Shown piece after piece: positions 31,727 through 42,512 of a stretch of DNA of 64,000 bases. A model generated the notes under the pieces. The model was not told the DNA's origin. It saw only the letters and a list, made by a program, of their open reading frames with translations, and ran no database searches. The position numbers and the translations under genes are program-made. The stretch is from Ostrinia nubilalis (Eukaryota > Arthropoda > Insecta > Lepidoptera > Crambidae): the NCBI RefSeq assembly GCF_963855985.1, contig NC_087104.1, positions 1,426,001-1,490,000 on the forward strand, written 5' to 3'. Each line of letters begins with the position of its first letter. The first letter of the stretch is position 1.

Positions 31727-31891
31727 GCATAGGCACAGACCACCGACTTTTAGTTGACCCCGATCCTAATTTGTATGAAGAGTCGGCCGATAACGAATCG
31801 GTGTAATGTGCGCACTTTCATACATCTCCATACTGATTACCAGCCCGACCCAACTATCGGCCAACTAAAAGTCGGTGGTCTGCGCCTAGGC
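31727..31891. mobile_element. 165-bp palindromic MITE just past receptor stop
   Basis: Ends GCATAGGCACAGACCACCGA and the inverse of GCCTAGGCGCAGACCACCGA. The arms continue through 'cttttagttg'. TAA (31724-31726) and TTA (31892-31894) flank it. It would be transcribed within the receptor 3' UTR if the poly(A) site is downstream. Confidence 0.85.
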
Positions 31892-31894
31892 TTA

Positions 31895-32396
31895 CACCTG
31901 TTTGAGTAGGTACAATTTAATATCGATTGTTTTGCTGTAAATGAAATGGTTTATAGCACGATTGAGAGGAAAAATGGAAATCATTTTTTTTTGGCACTAT
32001 TAAGCCTATTTGTGAATTCCATGTCTCGAGTTTATTTATTTACTTATTTGCTTGGCTGGACATAGGTTGCTATAAAAAGAATTAGCCCTAATGCGCCTAA
32101 AGATGTAAATAAAATAGGTACTGTAGCTGATAGCTACGGACGATAAATAAATAGTACATAGTTAACTATATTGTTTGCGTGTGACATGATTTATGAAAAA
32201 TTGTTTTTAAAAAGTGTGTTGATGTTATTGTCAATAAAACTCTATATAAAAATACAATTAAACTAATTTATCAACCCTACATTATTGTGTGATAAGCGTA
32301 CCTAAATAAATTTATTTCAAATTAATAACAATAGAGTACATTAATGGAGCGTTGCTTTAGAAAAAACGACTTCGCTTACCTATGAATCTATACTAG
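31895..32396. other. Receptor 3' flank
   Basis: AT-rich; two AATAAA hexamers (32108-32113, 32233-32238) could end the receptor transcript. No other gene seen. Confidence 0.45.
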
Positions 32397-32608
32397 TCTA
32401 TACCAATATTATAAATGCGAAAGTAACTCTGTCAGTCTGTCTTGCTTTCACGCCTAAACCACTGAACCGATTTTTTTTTAGAGATAGTTTGAGCCCTGCA
32501 AAGGACATAGGATAGTTTTTATCCCGGTTTTTGAAACAGGGACGCGCGCGAAAGTATTCCTGTGACAGAAAAAATACCACGCGGGCGAAGGCGCGGTCGG
32601 AAAGCTAG
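32397..32608 (+). mobile_element. Helitron-like element, family H2
   Basis: Begins TCTATACCAATATTATAAAT, contains 'cacgcctaaaccactgaacc' and ends 'gtcggaaagCTAG' followed by T. The TC start and CTAG-T end fit Helitrons. Relatives: 46878-47072 (5'-truncated), and in looser form 55533-55701 and 56702-56926. Probably the short lepidopteran Helitron family I recall from the literature, unverified. Confidence 0.75.
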
Positions 32609-32821
32609 TGTGAAATAAAAATAAAAGTAACATTAAATATTATAAATACTTCTATAAAGAGTTGTCTACAACTGTCAACAAAGGGCGGGAAAGGTGAAAT
32701 TATGTGCTGTACGTGTTCCTAACACCCTGGAGAGTATTACTCCATGGACCCAGTGTCAACATGCCCGGTGCCAGACCACAGTGCAAATACTTGGTAGTTT
32801 TACAGCGTGTTTATATTGAAA

Positions 32822-33022
32822 CTAGCGGCCGCCCGCGACTTCGTACACGTGAATCCCGTTTTACACTTTTAGGGGTGGAGTTTCGTGAAATCCTTTCTTA
32901 GCGGATGCCTACGTCATAACATCTACCTGCATGCCAAACAGCCCGATCCGTCCAGTGGTTCGGGCTGTGCGTTGATAGATCACTATGTCAGTCAGTCAGT
33001 CAGTCATATTTGAATTATATAT
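32822..33022 (-). mobile_element. Helitron-like element H1
   Basis: Reverse orientation: CTAG at 32822-32825, then 'cggccgcccgcgacttcgta'; ends at a 'gtcagtcagtcagtcagtca' tract that is the variable 5' tandem repeat of this family. Confidence 0.75.
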
Positions 33023-33630
33023 ATTTAGATACATCTAGGCTGATGACAATAATTTTATGGAAAAGGGCAGCATTTATTTAGTAACCACTGCAGAAGCACG
33101 ACCCTCCATAATTAATAGAAAAAGAATTGAGGATTTGGCCTCTTTGGCCAGAGAGGTTAAGGAGGCCTGATATTCGAATGTTTATCCCTTAGTCATCTTT
33201 TACGACATCCACAGGAAGATTGGGGGGATTTTGCCAGAACCACACGGCCAAAAGTGAGCCAATATAATTTTTGGAAAGATTTTACAAGATATATTTTTTG
33301 GAATGCTAGACCTGCCTAGCTCGCATCAATAAGAATGAATCCTGTTGTCAACCTTTTAAAAGAGGCTGCAAATGTAAAGTGCTACCTATTGCACTGTGCT
33401 ATCTATTCGGCACTAGTCCTCATTATTGTCTAGAAGCATTTGTGTTAAAATTACACCGATACATTTAACTAAATTCTACCTAATTCCAAATGCGTATTAT
33501 GCAACGCGTTTAAACATATCGCACGACTTGTATTACTAAGATGCATGGCCTGTCATATTCTATAGTTTAGTGCACATGCATTAGAATGTAGAGATTAGTA
33601 CTGGGCGTAGAGCAAGTGAAACAGCTACAT
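33023..33630. other. Intergenic, unassigned repeat-like part
   Basis: The part 33130-33245 ('cttttacgacatccacagga' and 'accacacggcc') resembles a repeat I recall in other lepidopteran sequence but cannot name. The rest is unrecognised. Confidence 0.35.
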
Positions 33631-33772
33631 GCGCCCGTATTCCGTTATTTGAGGTCTCATAGTGCGCGTAGACGCACAGTGTGACACACGAAGCAATCAC
33701 AGAGCTCTATTCAACGCTGCGTTCGATTTGCTGCGTCGCTTTAAGCAAGCATTGTTTGTGAATTCGTGTGTT
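33631..33772 (-). mobile_element. MITE family M150, copy 3, inverted
   Basis: Contains 'aatcacagagctctattcaa' and ends 'gcattgtttgtgaatt', the inverse of copies 1 and 2. The left terminus has decayed (gcccgtattccgttattt). Confidence 0.7.
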
Positions 33773-33950
33773 GGTCTTCCACGAAATTTTTTGTTTTCAG
33801 TTCGCTTGTATGTCCAATTATGCTTCCAGTAACAAAACATGTTATTCAGTAAAAGCTGAAACACAATAAAGAACGTAAGTTACTGTGTGTTATTTGATTA
33901 TGTCTTGCCGCCATAATAAGGGAAAAGATAAACGTATTTTTCATGGAAAA

Positions 33951-33974
33951 TAATAATAATAATAATAATAATAA
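33951..33974 (+). repeat. (TAA)n at 5' side of Dong-like element
   Basis: Eight TAA units directly before the element. Dong of Bombyx is known to insert in TAA repeats, so this is the probable target. Confidence 0.9.
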
Positions 33975-34364
33975 CAACTAGAAACTGATACCAAAGCATA
34001 TCTACCAAGACTACACGCGTTATTTACTGAAAACTTCCCAGAAATGAAAGATGTTAGCCGACAGAGAGTCGGAGACCAACGTAGGGCAATCATCCTTAAC
34101 AAACTCTTACCACAAAAAACTATAGATCATATTTATAATGAGATAAAAGCAACGATTCAAATTACTCCATCCTTTGAACAGAATAGGCCAACTTATGCAA
34201 CCGTTACTAGACAATACTCAACTCAAAACACTACCACCCCGCACACACGTATGAGATGGACAAATGAATATAATGAAACCTTAATACGGGAATATTATAA
34301 ACTAACTAAAATGGAGACTGATTTGACAACATATAGGCAGAAACTTCACGAAGCTTTCTATTGA
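33975..34364 (+). pseudogene. Dong-like protein N-terminal part, frameshifted
   Basis: Open from the truncation point. It carries LPRLHALFTENFPEMKDVSR then QRVGDQRRAI, and later RMRWTNEYNETLIREYYKLT, a Myb-like segment typical of R4/R2-type N-termini that bind target DNA. It ends at TGA 34362-34364. The sequence resumes without interruption in the next frame from 34360 (IEKFPNLSHVSQQRISDQKR), so one extra base near 34359 splits what was a single coding sequence. Confidence 0.75.
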
Positions 34365-34497
34365 AAAATTTCCTAATCTATCACATGTATCGCAACAAAG
34401 AATTTCAGATCAAAAGAGACTAATATTAACCAACAAATACATCCAGGAGCACAGGCTAAATGCCATCAAAGAAGAAGTAGCTAAAGAAATTGAGGAA

Positions 34498-37400
34498 ATG
34501 GAAAGGCAAGAAGTAACTTCGGAACGGACTGACAACAGCAAAAACGATACACATATAGATACTGAAGCAACATGTACAAACAGCGCATCTCATGAATGTA
34601 TGATTAATCTAGCTCCTCCCAAACCAAACTTTCAATTAAGTACACTACAAGAAACACAGTCAGAAATTAATAACTACAGTAACAGGGAGCATGTGGTAGA
34701 ACAAAGTGACAGCTGTTTAGAGAACCAATTAATCGATGAACTACAGACTACGTTAACACAATATGCAGATTTAGAACCGGATATGAGACCAAAACTTCCA
34801 AAGCTAAGAGAAAGTAAAAAACTATACAAACTAGTAAATCTATTCAACATGAGCATTCTACAAAAATTTGTTGACGCTGACTCCGATATTTTACATATAC
34901 ACAGAATAATCTACTGCACTGCTGTTGTTATCGGTAAGCGCTTAGGATATAAAATCAACAGCGATACACCTATCCACAAGAAACAAATCCCAAAACCCCC
35001 GTGGCAAATTAGGCTAGAAAAAGATATCACAGATTTAAGAGCTGATATAGGGAGACTGACGCAATACATAAATAACAATAGATCTCAAAAATTAGTCGAA
35101 AAAGTAGAAAAGATATTAAAAAATAATAAGAAGCATTCAACACATGAAAGCAATAACCGCACACCACATGATGTATTGGACACGTTAAAACAAAAACTTG
35201 CACTCAAAGCACACCGTTTAGCACGTTACTTAAAAGCATTAAACAGGAAGAAGGATAACAAGATTTTTACAATGAATGAAAAAGGTTTTTACAGGTCACT
35301 AGGCAATAACAATACAAACAGTTCAATTGAAAACAATGGGATACCAACTGAAGAAGAAATTAAGAATTACTGGGCAGATATATGGGAACGAGAACAATGC
35401 CACAACGAAGAAGCTAACTGGATAAAAGAAGAGGAAAGCAAATGGGAAAGTATAGAAGAAATGGAATTCACAGATATCACCAGAGAAGACATAGAAATAG
35501 TTACATCGAAAATGAAAAATTGGAAAGCCGCTGGGTTGGATGGAATCCAAAATTTTTGGTACAAGAAATTGTTTATTCTACATGACATACTAGCAAAGCG
35601 AATAACAAATATTCTAAAAGGGGAAGAAGAACTACCCAGCTTTGTAACAAAAGGCATAACACATCTGTTACCAAAAAGTTCGGAGACATCTAATCCTTCG
35701 CAATATCGACCGATCACATGCTTGACTACACTGTATAAATTAATTACTTCATGTTTAACGTTTAAAATTAACAGACATATTGAAAACCATGGTATACTAG
35801 CCGAAGAGCAAAAGGGGTGCAGACAAAATCACAAAGGATGTAAGGAGCAATTAGTAATAGACCAGACAGTACTTAAACATGCACATAAAAATAAGAGGAA
35901 CTTACACATTACGTATATAGACTACAAGAAAGCATTTGATAGTGTGCCTCACTCCTGGCTCATAAGAATTCTTCAGATTTACAAAATTAATCCCACACTA
36001 ATAACATTCCTGGAAGATGCCATGACGAAATGGAAAACGGTTTTATCGTTAACAACTTCAAACACTAAGATAAGTGCAGGAGAAATAAATATCCGTAATG
36101 GCATTTTTCAGGGAGACTCCCTCAGTCCTCTGTGGTTTTGTCTAGCACTCAATCCATTATCTAACATGCTAAACGAATCCGACGGCGGTTATAAACTAAC
36201 TACAGATACTCCGATAACCCACTTAATGTACGTAGATGACATTAAACTATTTGCAAAATCTGATATAGGTATGAAAAAGTTAATAGAGATAACGGCTAAC
36301 TTTAGTACTAATATTTGTATGACATTTGGCTTAGAAAAATGTAAAACTCTACACATACATAAAGGAAAAGTTAAAGAAGGGGACTATGATATAGGCGAAG
36401 GAATAAATATTACAGCTATGGATAGTAGTGATACATACAAATATTTAGGTATTAAACAAAACAAATACATAAACCACATACAAATAAAGAAAGAGCTAAA
36501 AACTGAATACCTCCGAAGAGTAAATATTTTATGTAAAAGACAGCTAAATTCCAAAAATCTATTTAAGGCGCTAAATACATATGCTATACCGGTACTTACG
36601 TATTCATTCGGGATTATAAAGTGGACACCTACAGATATTAGCAATTTACAAATCAAAACCAGAACTACTTTAACTAAAAACAAGTATTTACATCCTAAAT
36701 CGGCAATAGAGCGGCTATCCGTCAAGCGAAATAAGGGGGGACGAGGATTAGTTGATATAAATGTACTTTGGGAAACACAGGTTAAAAGTTTACGTGATTT
36801 CTTTTACACCAAAACGAATAGCCCAATACACAAAGCAGTAATAGATTCTGACGAAAACCTTACCCCACTTAACCTCCTTAATCTTGAAATAGTTTTTCGC
36901 ACACCATTAGAGGCAGAGACAAAAAAGATAGATAACTGGCGTAAAAAACAACTACACGGTAGGCACATTTACGATCTAGAACAAACCCACATTGACACCG
37001 AATCTTCTAATAAATGGTTAAAAATAGGTTATTTGTTTCCGGAAACAGAAGGATTTCTAATAGGTATACAAGATCAAGTAATTAATACAAAAAACTACAG
37101 GAAGTATATTATAAAAGACCCAAATACACAAGACGACCGCTGTAGAAAATGCCACAGATACCCAGAGACTATTCAACATATTATTAACGCTTGCCCATTG
37201 CTCACACAAAACGACTATACTCACCGCCACAACCAGATAGCAAATTACGTTCACCAAAAGTTGGCCATAAAACACAAACTGATTCCTCCAAACCCCAAAC
37301 CATACTACCAATACGAACCAAAATCTGTACTAGAGAGTAGCAGCTATAAAATGTACTATGACAGAGCAATTTTAACGGATAAAACCATTCACTGCAATAG

Positions 37401-37746
37401 GCCGGATATTACCCTTGTAGACAAAGTCAATAAATGTGCATTTATAATAGACGTAGCAGTTCCCAACACCCACAACGTCAAAAACACCATATCTGAAAAA
37501 GTTCATAAATACTCCGAACTGAAAGAAGAACTACTTAGAATATGGAACTTACAAAAAGCCTACATTGTGCCCCTGGTTCTTTCTAGTACAGGTATCATAC
37601 CCAAACACTTGCACCATAGCCTAAAACTCATCGATCTCCCTGAAAATAGTTACATCACAATGCAGAAAGCAGCGATATTAAACACTTGCCGAATAGTTCG
37701 TCGTTTTCTTCAGGATGAGCCTGCCACTTCTGCTGGCCCATCGTAA
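34498..37746 (+). CDS. Dong-like polyprotein: RT and endonuclease
   Basis: A 1082-residue frame from an internal ATG; homologous coding extends upstream in the same frame to 34360. It copies element RNA into DNA at the nicked target. Reverse transcriptase spans roughly residues 330-640: the SKMKNWKAAGLDGIQ block, SQYRPITCLTTLYK, IDYKKAFDSVPHSWL, NGIFQGDSLSPLWF and catalytic YVDD at 578-581. A zinc knuckle C882-C885-H894-C899 follows, then the restriction-like endonuclease with R968-P969-D970 and D985, spaced as in the PD-x(12-14)-D site. No stop or frameshift occurs from 34360 to 37746. The 5' truncation and upstream frameshift mean the element is not autonomous as it stands. Confidence 0.88.
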   Translation: MERQEVTSERTDNSKNDTHIDTEATCTNSASHECMINLAPPKPNFQLSTLQETQSEINNYSNREHVVEQSDSCLENQLIDELQTTLTQYADLEPDMRPKLPKLRESKKLYKLVNLFNMSILQKFVDADSDILHIHRIIYCTAVVIGKRLGYKINSDTPIHKKQIPKPPWQIRLEKDITDLRADIGRLTQYINNNRSQKLVEKVEKILKNNKKHSTHESNNRTPHDVLDTLKQKLALKAHRLARYLKALNRKKDNKIFTMNEKGFYRSLGNNNTNSSIENNGIPTEEEIKNYWADIWEREQCHNEEANWIKEEESKWESIEEMEFTDITREDIEIVTSKMKNWKAAGLDGIQNFWYKKLFILHDILAKRITNILKGEEELPSFVTKGITHLLPKSSETSNPSQYRPITCLTTLYKLITSCLTFKINRHIENHGILAEEQKGCRQNHKGCKEQLVIDQTVLKHAHKNKRNLHITYIDYKKAFDSVPHSWLIRILQIYKINPTLITFLEDAMTKWKTVLSLTTSNTKISAGEINIRNGIFQGDSLSPLWFCLALNPLSNMLNESDGGYKLTTDTPITHLMYVDDIKLFAKSDIGMKKLIEITANFSTNICMTFGLEKCKTLHIHKGKVKEGDYDIGEGINITAMDSSDTYKYLGIKQNKYINHIQIKKELKTEYLRRVNILCKRQLNSKNLFKALNTYAIPVLTYSFGIIKWTPTDISNLQIKTRTTLTKNKYLHPKSAIERLSVKRNKGGRGLVDINVLWETQVKSLRDFFYTKTNSPIHKAVIDSDENLTPLNLLNLEIVFRTPLEAETKKIDNWRKKQLHGRHIYDLEQTHIDTESSNKWLKIGYLFPETEGFLIGIQDQVINTKNYRKYIIKDPNTQDDRCRKCHRYPETIQHIINACPLLTQNDYTHRHNQIANYVHQKLAIKHKLIPPNPKPYYQYEPKSVLESSSYKMYYDRAILTDKTIHCNRPDITLVDKVNKCAFIIDVAVPNTHNVKNTISEKVHKYSELKEELLRIWNLQKAYIVPLVLSSTGIIPKHLHHSLKLIDLPENSYITMQKAAILNTCRIVRRFLQDEPATSAGPS

Positions 37747-37854
37747 TATAAACACTTAATTAATCTTATTATAGATCAGGTACTTGGCAATGCCCGTAGC
37801 TGATCTTTAATTTTCCAGCTTTTAAGCTGAGGTGGAAAAAGCACAAAATATAAA

Positions 37855-37866
37855 TAATAATAATAA
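37855..37866 (+). repeat. (TAA)n between Dong-like and CR1-like elements
   Basis: Four TAA units sit exactly between the 3' end of the Dong-like element and the reversed 3' end of the CR1-like element. Confidence 0.85.
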
Positions 37867-39330
37867 AAATCTTTATTTGGCACGGGACAAAAAATGACAA
37901 TTACAAGTATAAAAAGGTACACAAAGAAGAAAAAAATAAAAAATAAAAAACAGTAAAATAATCCAGCCAGATCAGTAAAAATCCCGAGCCAAAAAGGCGC
38001 CCGCTCAGCGATACTCGGGACATAAGTAAATGTCCCGACGCTGATTTTCAGCGAGTACCCTTGCCTAGGCCTCGGCTGTTGGGACCCAAACCGCGTCCGC
38101 CAAACATAAACTAATTATTTTATTAAAACTTTTATATATTCAAGAGCGGATAGGGGATGCTCAACAGTCGAGGCCCCGCGTGGCGCTCTGCTAACATATA
38201 AACAAACAATAAAAATAAAATAACATTACAGACACTAAGCTAAAGACAAAATCAAGAAAAATACTAATAAATGAAGAATGTGTAGGTGTGTTGTGTGTGT
38301 GCTCCTGAACGTGCCATCAATGCGTTAGTGTGGGTGACGTGTTGAGTGTTGTGTGTTTACTAATAAATAAATAAATAAGTCAACGAAACGGGAATAAAAT
38401 AAAATAAATAAAATGTTAATGAACAATAATAAGTAATAATAAATACTAAAGTAACGATCACAGACCTCCTGCAAATGTCATAAATCATACGACTGTTTAA
38501 CATAACATGGCGAAAATCGGAGACATCCAGCATCGACAAAAGCGCCCTCTAGTTATGCAGGCACTCTGCGTGGGAAATTGGCCAAGACGCAGTAGTGTGA
38601 ACACAATCTCGGCTACTTTCTCCCCATTAATCGAGTGCGTCGCTCACACTTCGGTGTGCGACTCGGGCGAATCGCCGAACATCGCACTCGCGCCACACAT
38701 AATCTGTGGCAGACGACACGAGCGACTCCGAGCGAGGAACTCTGCGCAAAAAGAAATAAAAAAATTAAAAAAATAAAAAAAAAAAACGCGTCGCGTGTCT
38801 CTGCACTCTTTGCTGCTCTGTCTGTGCCTCATCCCTGACCGCGTGCTAGCTACCACGTCAAATATTACACGTAATTAAACGTGGTTTGTGGTTATGGAAG
38901 ATGAATTACTGTAATTGGGACAAAGTATGTGAGTGAAACCAAAAATGTGCACAGCAAGACAAGACAAAGCACCGCCCAAGGCGTAAAGAAGAAATGATGT
39001 CCCTTCCTCCCACCTTCTACAGTTTGTTGGTCGGAATTGGACGGTGTAAATTGACCTCGTGAGGAAGCGTTTGACGATGCTGCATGCGTGATGCGCAAAA
39101 AAAGACGGTGAGATGGCTACTATGCGTTAGTTTTTTTAAAAAAGTCGAGAGCTAAAACTAAAACTTCAAAATTTTAAAATTGCAGGGCGCACCCATTATC
39201 AAGGCGTACCCACTGGTGTGTGGTGAAGTGACAGTCATGAACATGCATTAATCTCGGCCCATTGCGGCCCACCAGTGCCGGAGCAAACCCATTATGCCCC
39301 TTCTCGCGTCGCGCTTGCCTTAAATGTAAG

Positions 39331-42219
39331 TTAACTATGCTGTAACTGTTGTGCTTGTGTCAAGTGTTTTTTAAAATTGTTCTTAAAGGTATTCCTTGTC
39401 TTTAGGGCGCGCAGTGGTGGGGGCAGGTCGTTCCAGCATCGGGACGCCGCGAAACGAAAGGAACCCCGAAATGCAACAGTGCGGTGCTTGGGCGTGGCAA
39501 AGATGTGAGTGCACAACCTCCTGGGATATCTACCCTGAACCTGAGCCCACTCCAACTTGTCAAGGAGATACTTTGGCTTTAAATTGGACAGTATACCAAA
39601 CATCATTGTGGCCAGGTGAAGTCTCCGACGAGCAGCCATCTTTAGCAAATTTGCTGAGTTTAAAAAGGGGGTAACGTGTGTTCTAGGAGGTATCGTGAAG
39701 CAAAAGCGCGCACATGCATTTTGAACTCTCTGAATGAGACGAACAGATCTAGTCAACAGGCAAGGGCCATAAACTGTATCACAATAATTAAGTTTGCTTA
39801 GTATAAGTGACTCGCATAGAGAGGTTCTAAGGCTTTCAGTTATGTATGGTCTCAGCTTATACAGAAGCTTCAGCCGGTAAAAACAAGTTCTGGCACACTC
39901 GAGCACGTGACTCTCAAACCTAAGTTTACTGTCAACAATCAGACCCAGATTACGTGCTTCCAAAACCCGCTCCATTTGCTCTCCGTTTATTGCAATGTTG
40001 AGTTGAATATCTTTGAGTTTTTCCAACCCTTTGGGTGAGCCTGTCAGCATGAATTTGGATTTTCTGGGATTAAGCACGAGGCAGTTGGAAGTGCACCAGA
40101 TGGAGATTCTACTCAGCTGATTATTGACTTTGGATATGGCAGCAGCAAAGTCTGATGGTGGGAACGATATGTATAGTTGTAGGTCGTCAGCGTAGAGGTG
40201 GTAGTGGCAGTCAGTAATGTGGTTAATTATGTCCGCGCTGTATAAAATATATAGAATTGGGCCTAGGATGGATCCCTGGGGGACTCCGCGGGTGACTGGT
40301 TTGCGTTGTGATATAAATACGGTACCGTCTGTTTTTTTTAGCTCCACATACTGCTGTCTCTGCGTCAGGTAGCTGTGAAACCATTGCACTGAAGTTCTGT
40401 CAAGACCGTAGAAACTCAATTTTGACAGCAGTAGAGGAATGTTTATGGAGTCAAATGCGCGCGAGAAGTCCAGCAGCATCAATAAGGAGACCATTCCCCT
40501 GTCTTGGCTAGCCAAAAGGTGATCAACAACATCCGAAAGGGCGGTTGCTGTGCTGAAGCCCTTGCGGAATCCCGATTGACGTTGTGGAAGTATGTCCTCT
40601 GTCTCAAGGTATTTGGTCAGCTGGTCACATACTATACGTTCCAAGATTTTAGAGAGGCATGGCAGAATGCTAATGGGCCTGAGCTCATTGACTGTTGTTG
40701 GGTGGTTGGTTTTTGGCAGAGGCTTCACAACTGCTATTTTCCAGCACTCAGGGAAGCTGCCCTGAAGTATAGAGCAGTTTACTATGTCAGTGATGGCCTC
40801 CAGCGAGTAAGGAAGAGTGAGCAGTATCATGTCCAGGGTGACACCATCACATCCCTGGGCGTTCGATTTAAGTGCTGTGATGGTTTTTAGAACTACATCT
40901 GAATTCACAGTCTGAAGTGAGAACGATGTAACACTATTGTATCTGTGAAATTCATAGTAAGTTAGTTGAGAGATTGTCACACTGTCCTCACCAGGCACAT
41001 CGAGGAAATGATTGTTGATGGAGTTGGGGTCATTAAACAGTAAAGGGAGTTCACAAGCATCTTTCTTGTTCGGTAGAACTGTGCTTTTTAAATTCTTCCA
41101 GAGCTGTTTTGAATTTTTAAGGTTACTGTTAATGTGTTTATTGAAAAAGCAAGTTTTTTCTCTTTCTATAGCATCTGATACTAGTTTCTTCATCACTCTA
41201 TAACTGTCCCGTAGAGTAGCGGTAGCTCTCTTCCTGAATTGTCTATGGTAATTCTCCCTGACATGCATCATCTCTCTGATTGTGTCCGTTATCCAAGGGT
41301 GGGGGGGATGCTTGAATTTACGTGTTTTTATCGGGGCGTGCAGATCTATCAGCCCTCGAATACACCCCGTAAATGCCTCAACTCTAGCGTCTATGTCCCG
41401 AACACCTCTGAGGTTCGACCAGTCTATTTTACTAAGGTCTGAGTCAAAAAGATGCTGCATGATGCCCTTCAGTGGCCTGTAGGTGACCCAGTGGGGTTTC
41501 GCTGTCTCCTTCCTGACCCTGAGCTCCGCCATGAGCATGGCGTGGCCTCCCAGATCAGGTGATTGTCTCACAATGACCCTAAGAGCCTTTATATCGGTAA
41601 ATATTACATCAATAAGAGTTGAGCTGTGTGCTGTGTAATGTGTTGGCTCGGAAACCAGTTGCTTCAGGTTGAGGCTGTGCATACAATTTATGAGATCCCT
41701 ACACTTGCCACCATGCCCGTCCAGCAGGTTGATGTTGAAGTCCCCAAGAATGACCAATCCATCAAACCCGGTGAAGGAGGCTATTGTCTCAGCGATGGCA
41801 TCCAAAAACACACTCACGTCCTGCCATGGAGGTCTGTAAGCCGTACCAACAGCAATTCTCTGATTATTTAGACGCAAGGAGACCCACATTTGCTCAACGG
41901 TAGAAAAAGTGGCAGGATGTGGACAGGTCCTCACGTTTAGCCCCTTGCGTATGTAGAAACCGACCCCACCACCGCGCCCTCCTCTAACTTGGGTAGGTCT
42001 CGGAGTATGCCTTAGACGGTAACCTGATAGTTTGGGTGCCCTATCCTCCTCCCCCGTCCTGAGCCACGTCTCATTTATCGCCATTACATCAGGGTTAAGT
42101 TCCTCCATAGCCATGATAAACTCCTCGTGTCCTGTGCTCAGTGAACCTGCATTGAATAGACCTACTGTTAGATTTTTTAACCCAAGGCCTTTAATATGTA
42201 TAGAATAAAAATATACCAT
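39331..42219 (-). CDS. CR1-like ORF2: endonuclease and reverse transcriptase
   Basis: 962 residues, uninterrupted, from ATG at 42219. The apurinic-type endonuclease spans residues 17-230: AINETWL (E50), GGGVGFYIRKGL, the LGDFN block (D160, N162), TLIDVIFT, and D222...H226 in place of the usual SDH. Reverse transcriptase spans about 480-760: LRPISILPCLSKILERIV, MLLDFSRAFDSINIPLLL, GVPQGSILGPILYILYSADI and catalytic YADD at 676-679. The C-terminus has WNDLPPPLRAL and a basic tail, as in CR1/Jockey-group proteins. The host role is none; it nicks chromosomal DNA and reverse-transcribes element RNA. The lack of stops suggests a young copy. The changed endonuclease C-terminal motif could matter for activity. 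Confidence 0.92.
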   Translation of the reverse strand: MVYFYSIHIKGLGLKNLTVGLFNAGSLSTGHEEFIMAMEELNPDVMAINETWLRTGEEDRAPKLSGYRLRHTPRPTQVRGGRGGGVGFYIRKGLNVRTCPHPATFSTVEQMWVSLRLNNQRIAVGTAYRPPWQDVSVFLDAIAETIASFTGFDGLVILGDFNINLLDGHGGKCRDLINCMHSLNLKQLVSEPTHYTAHSSTLIDVIFTDIKALRVIVRQSPDLGGHAMLMAELRVRKETAKPHWVTYRPLKGIMQHLFDSDLSKIDWSNLRGVRDIDARVEAFTGCIRGLIDLHAPIKTRKFKHPPHPWITDTIREMMHVRENYHRQFRKRATATLRDSYRVMKKLVSDAIEREKTCFFNKHINSNLKNSKQLWKNLKSTVLPNKKDACELPLLFNDPNSINNHFLDVPGEDSVTISQLTYYEFHRYNSVTSFSLQTVNSDVVLKTITALKSNAQGCDGVTLDMILLTLPYSLEAITDIVNCSILQGSFPECWKIAVVKPLPKTNHPTTVNELRPISILPCLSKILERIVCDQLTKYLETEDILPQRQSGFRKGFSTATALSDVVDHLLASQDRGMVSLLMLLDFSRAFDSINIPLLLSKLSFYGLDRTSVQWFHSYLTQRQQYVELKKTDGTVFISQRKPVTRGVPQGSILGPILYILYSADIINHITDCHYHLYADDLQLYISFPPSDFAAAISKVNNQLSRISIWCTSNCLVLNPRKSKFMLTGSPKGLEKLKDIQLNIAINGEQMERVLEARNLGLIVDSKLRFESHVLECARTCFYRLKLLYKLRPYITESLRTSLCESLILSKLNYCDTVYGPCLLTRSVRLIQRVQNACARFCFTIPPRTHVTPFLNSANLLKMAARRRLHLATMMFGILSNLKPKYLLDKLEWAQVQGRYPRRLCTHIFATPKHRTVAFRGSFRFAASRCWNDLPPPLRALKTRNTFKNNFKKHLTQAQQLQHS

Positions 42220-42512
42220 TGTATTATAATATAAGTAGAGTTAGTGTAGTTAAGTTTAGTCTGGAAAATGTATGATAATATGTTGCAGATAATGCCATGT
42301 TTATTACTCTGTATGTATGTAGGTTCTGTAAGTAAATGAGTGTGAGGAGACCAAACATAGATTGTCTGCGTTTTACTTAAACAATTACTTTGTTCGATTA
42401 TTATACAGGTGAGCATACCAACTAAGGAGGAATATATGAAATGATTAATATTTATATGACCTAAAAACACGCCAATAACCACTGAACTTTGACATTTACA
42501 GTGCAAAAAGAG

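Larger units (their letters stand above)
33975..37852 (+). mobile_element. Dong/R4-clade non-LTR retrotransposon
   Basis: A 3.88-kb element with coding sequence from its first base, so 5'-truncated. The 3' UTR after the stop is about 106 bp and contains an inverted pair AGATCAG/CTGATCT. It is flanked by TAA repeats on both sides (33951-33974, 37855-37866). Reverse transcriptase, a CCHC knuckle and a C-terminal restriction-like endonuclease, in that order and in one frame, define the early-branching R2/R4-type LINEs rather than the APE-type. TAA targeting points to Dong within R4. Confidence 0.85.

Noticed and set aside
35323..37311. Minus-strand open frames within the Dong-like coding region
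   Set aside because: Antisense shadows of the reverse-transcriptase frame, rich in Phe/Ile/Leu from A-rich codons.
40504..40890. Plus-strand 128-codon frame
   Set aside because: Antisense shadow of CR1 ORF2 with no independent signature.
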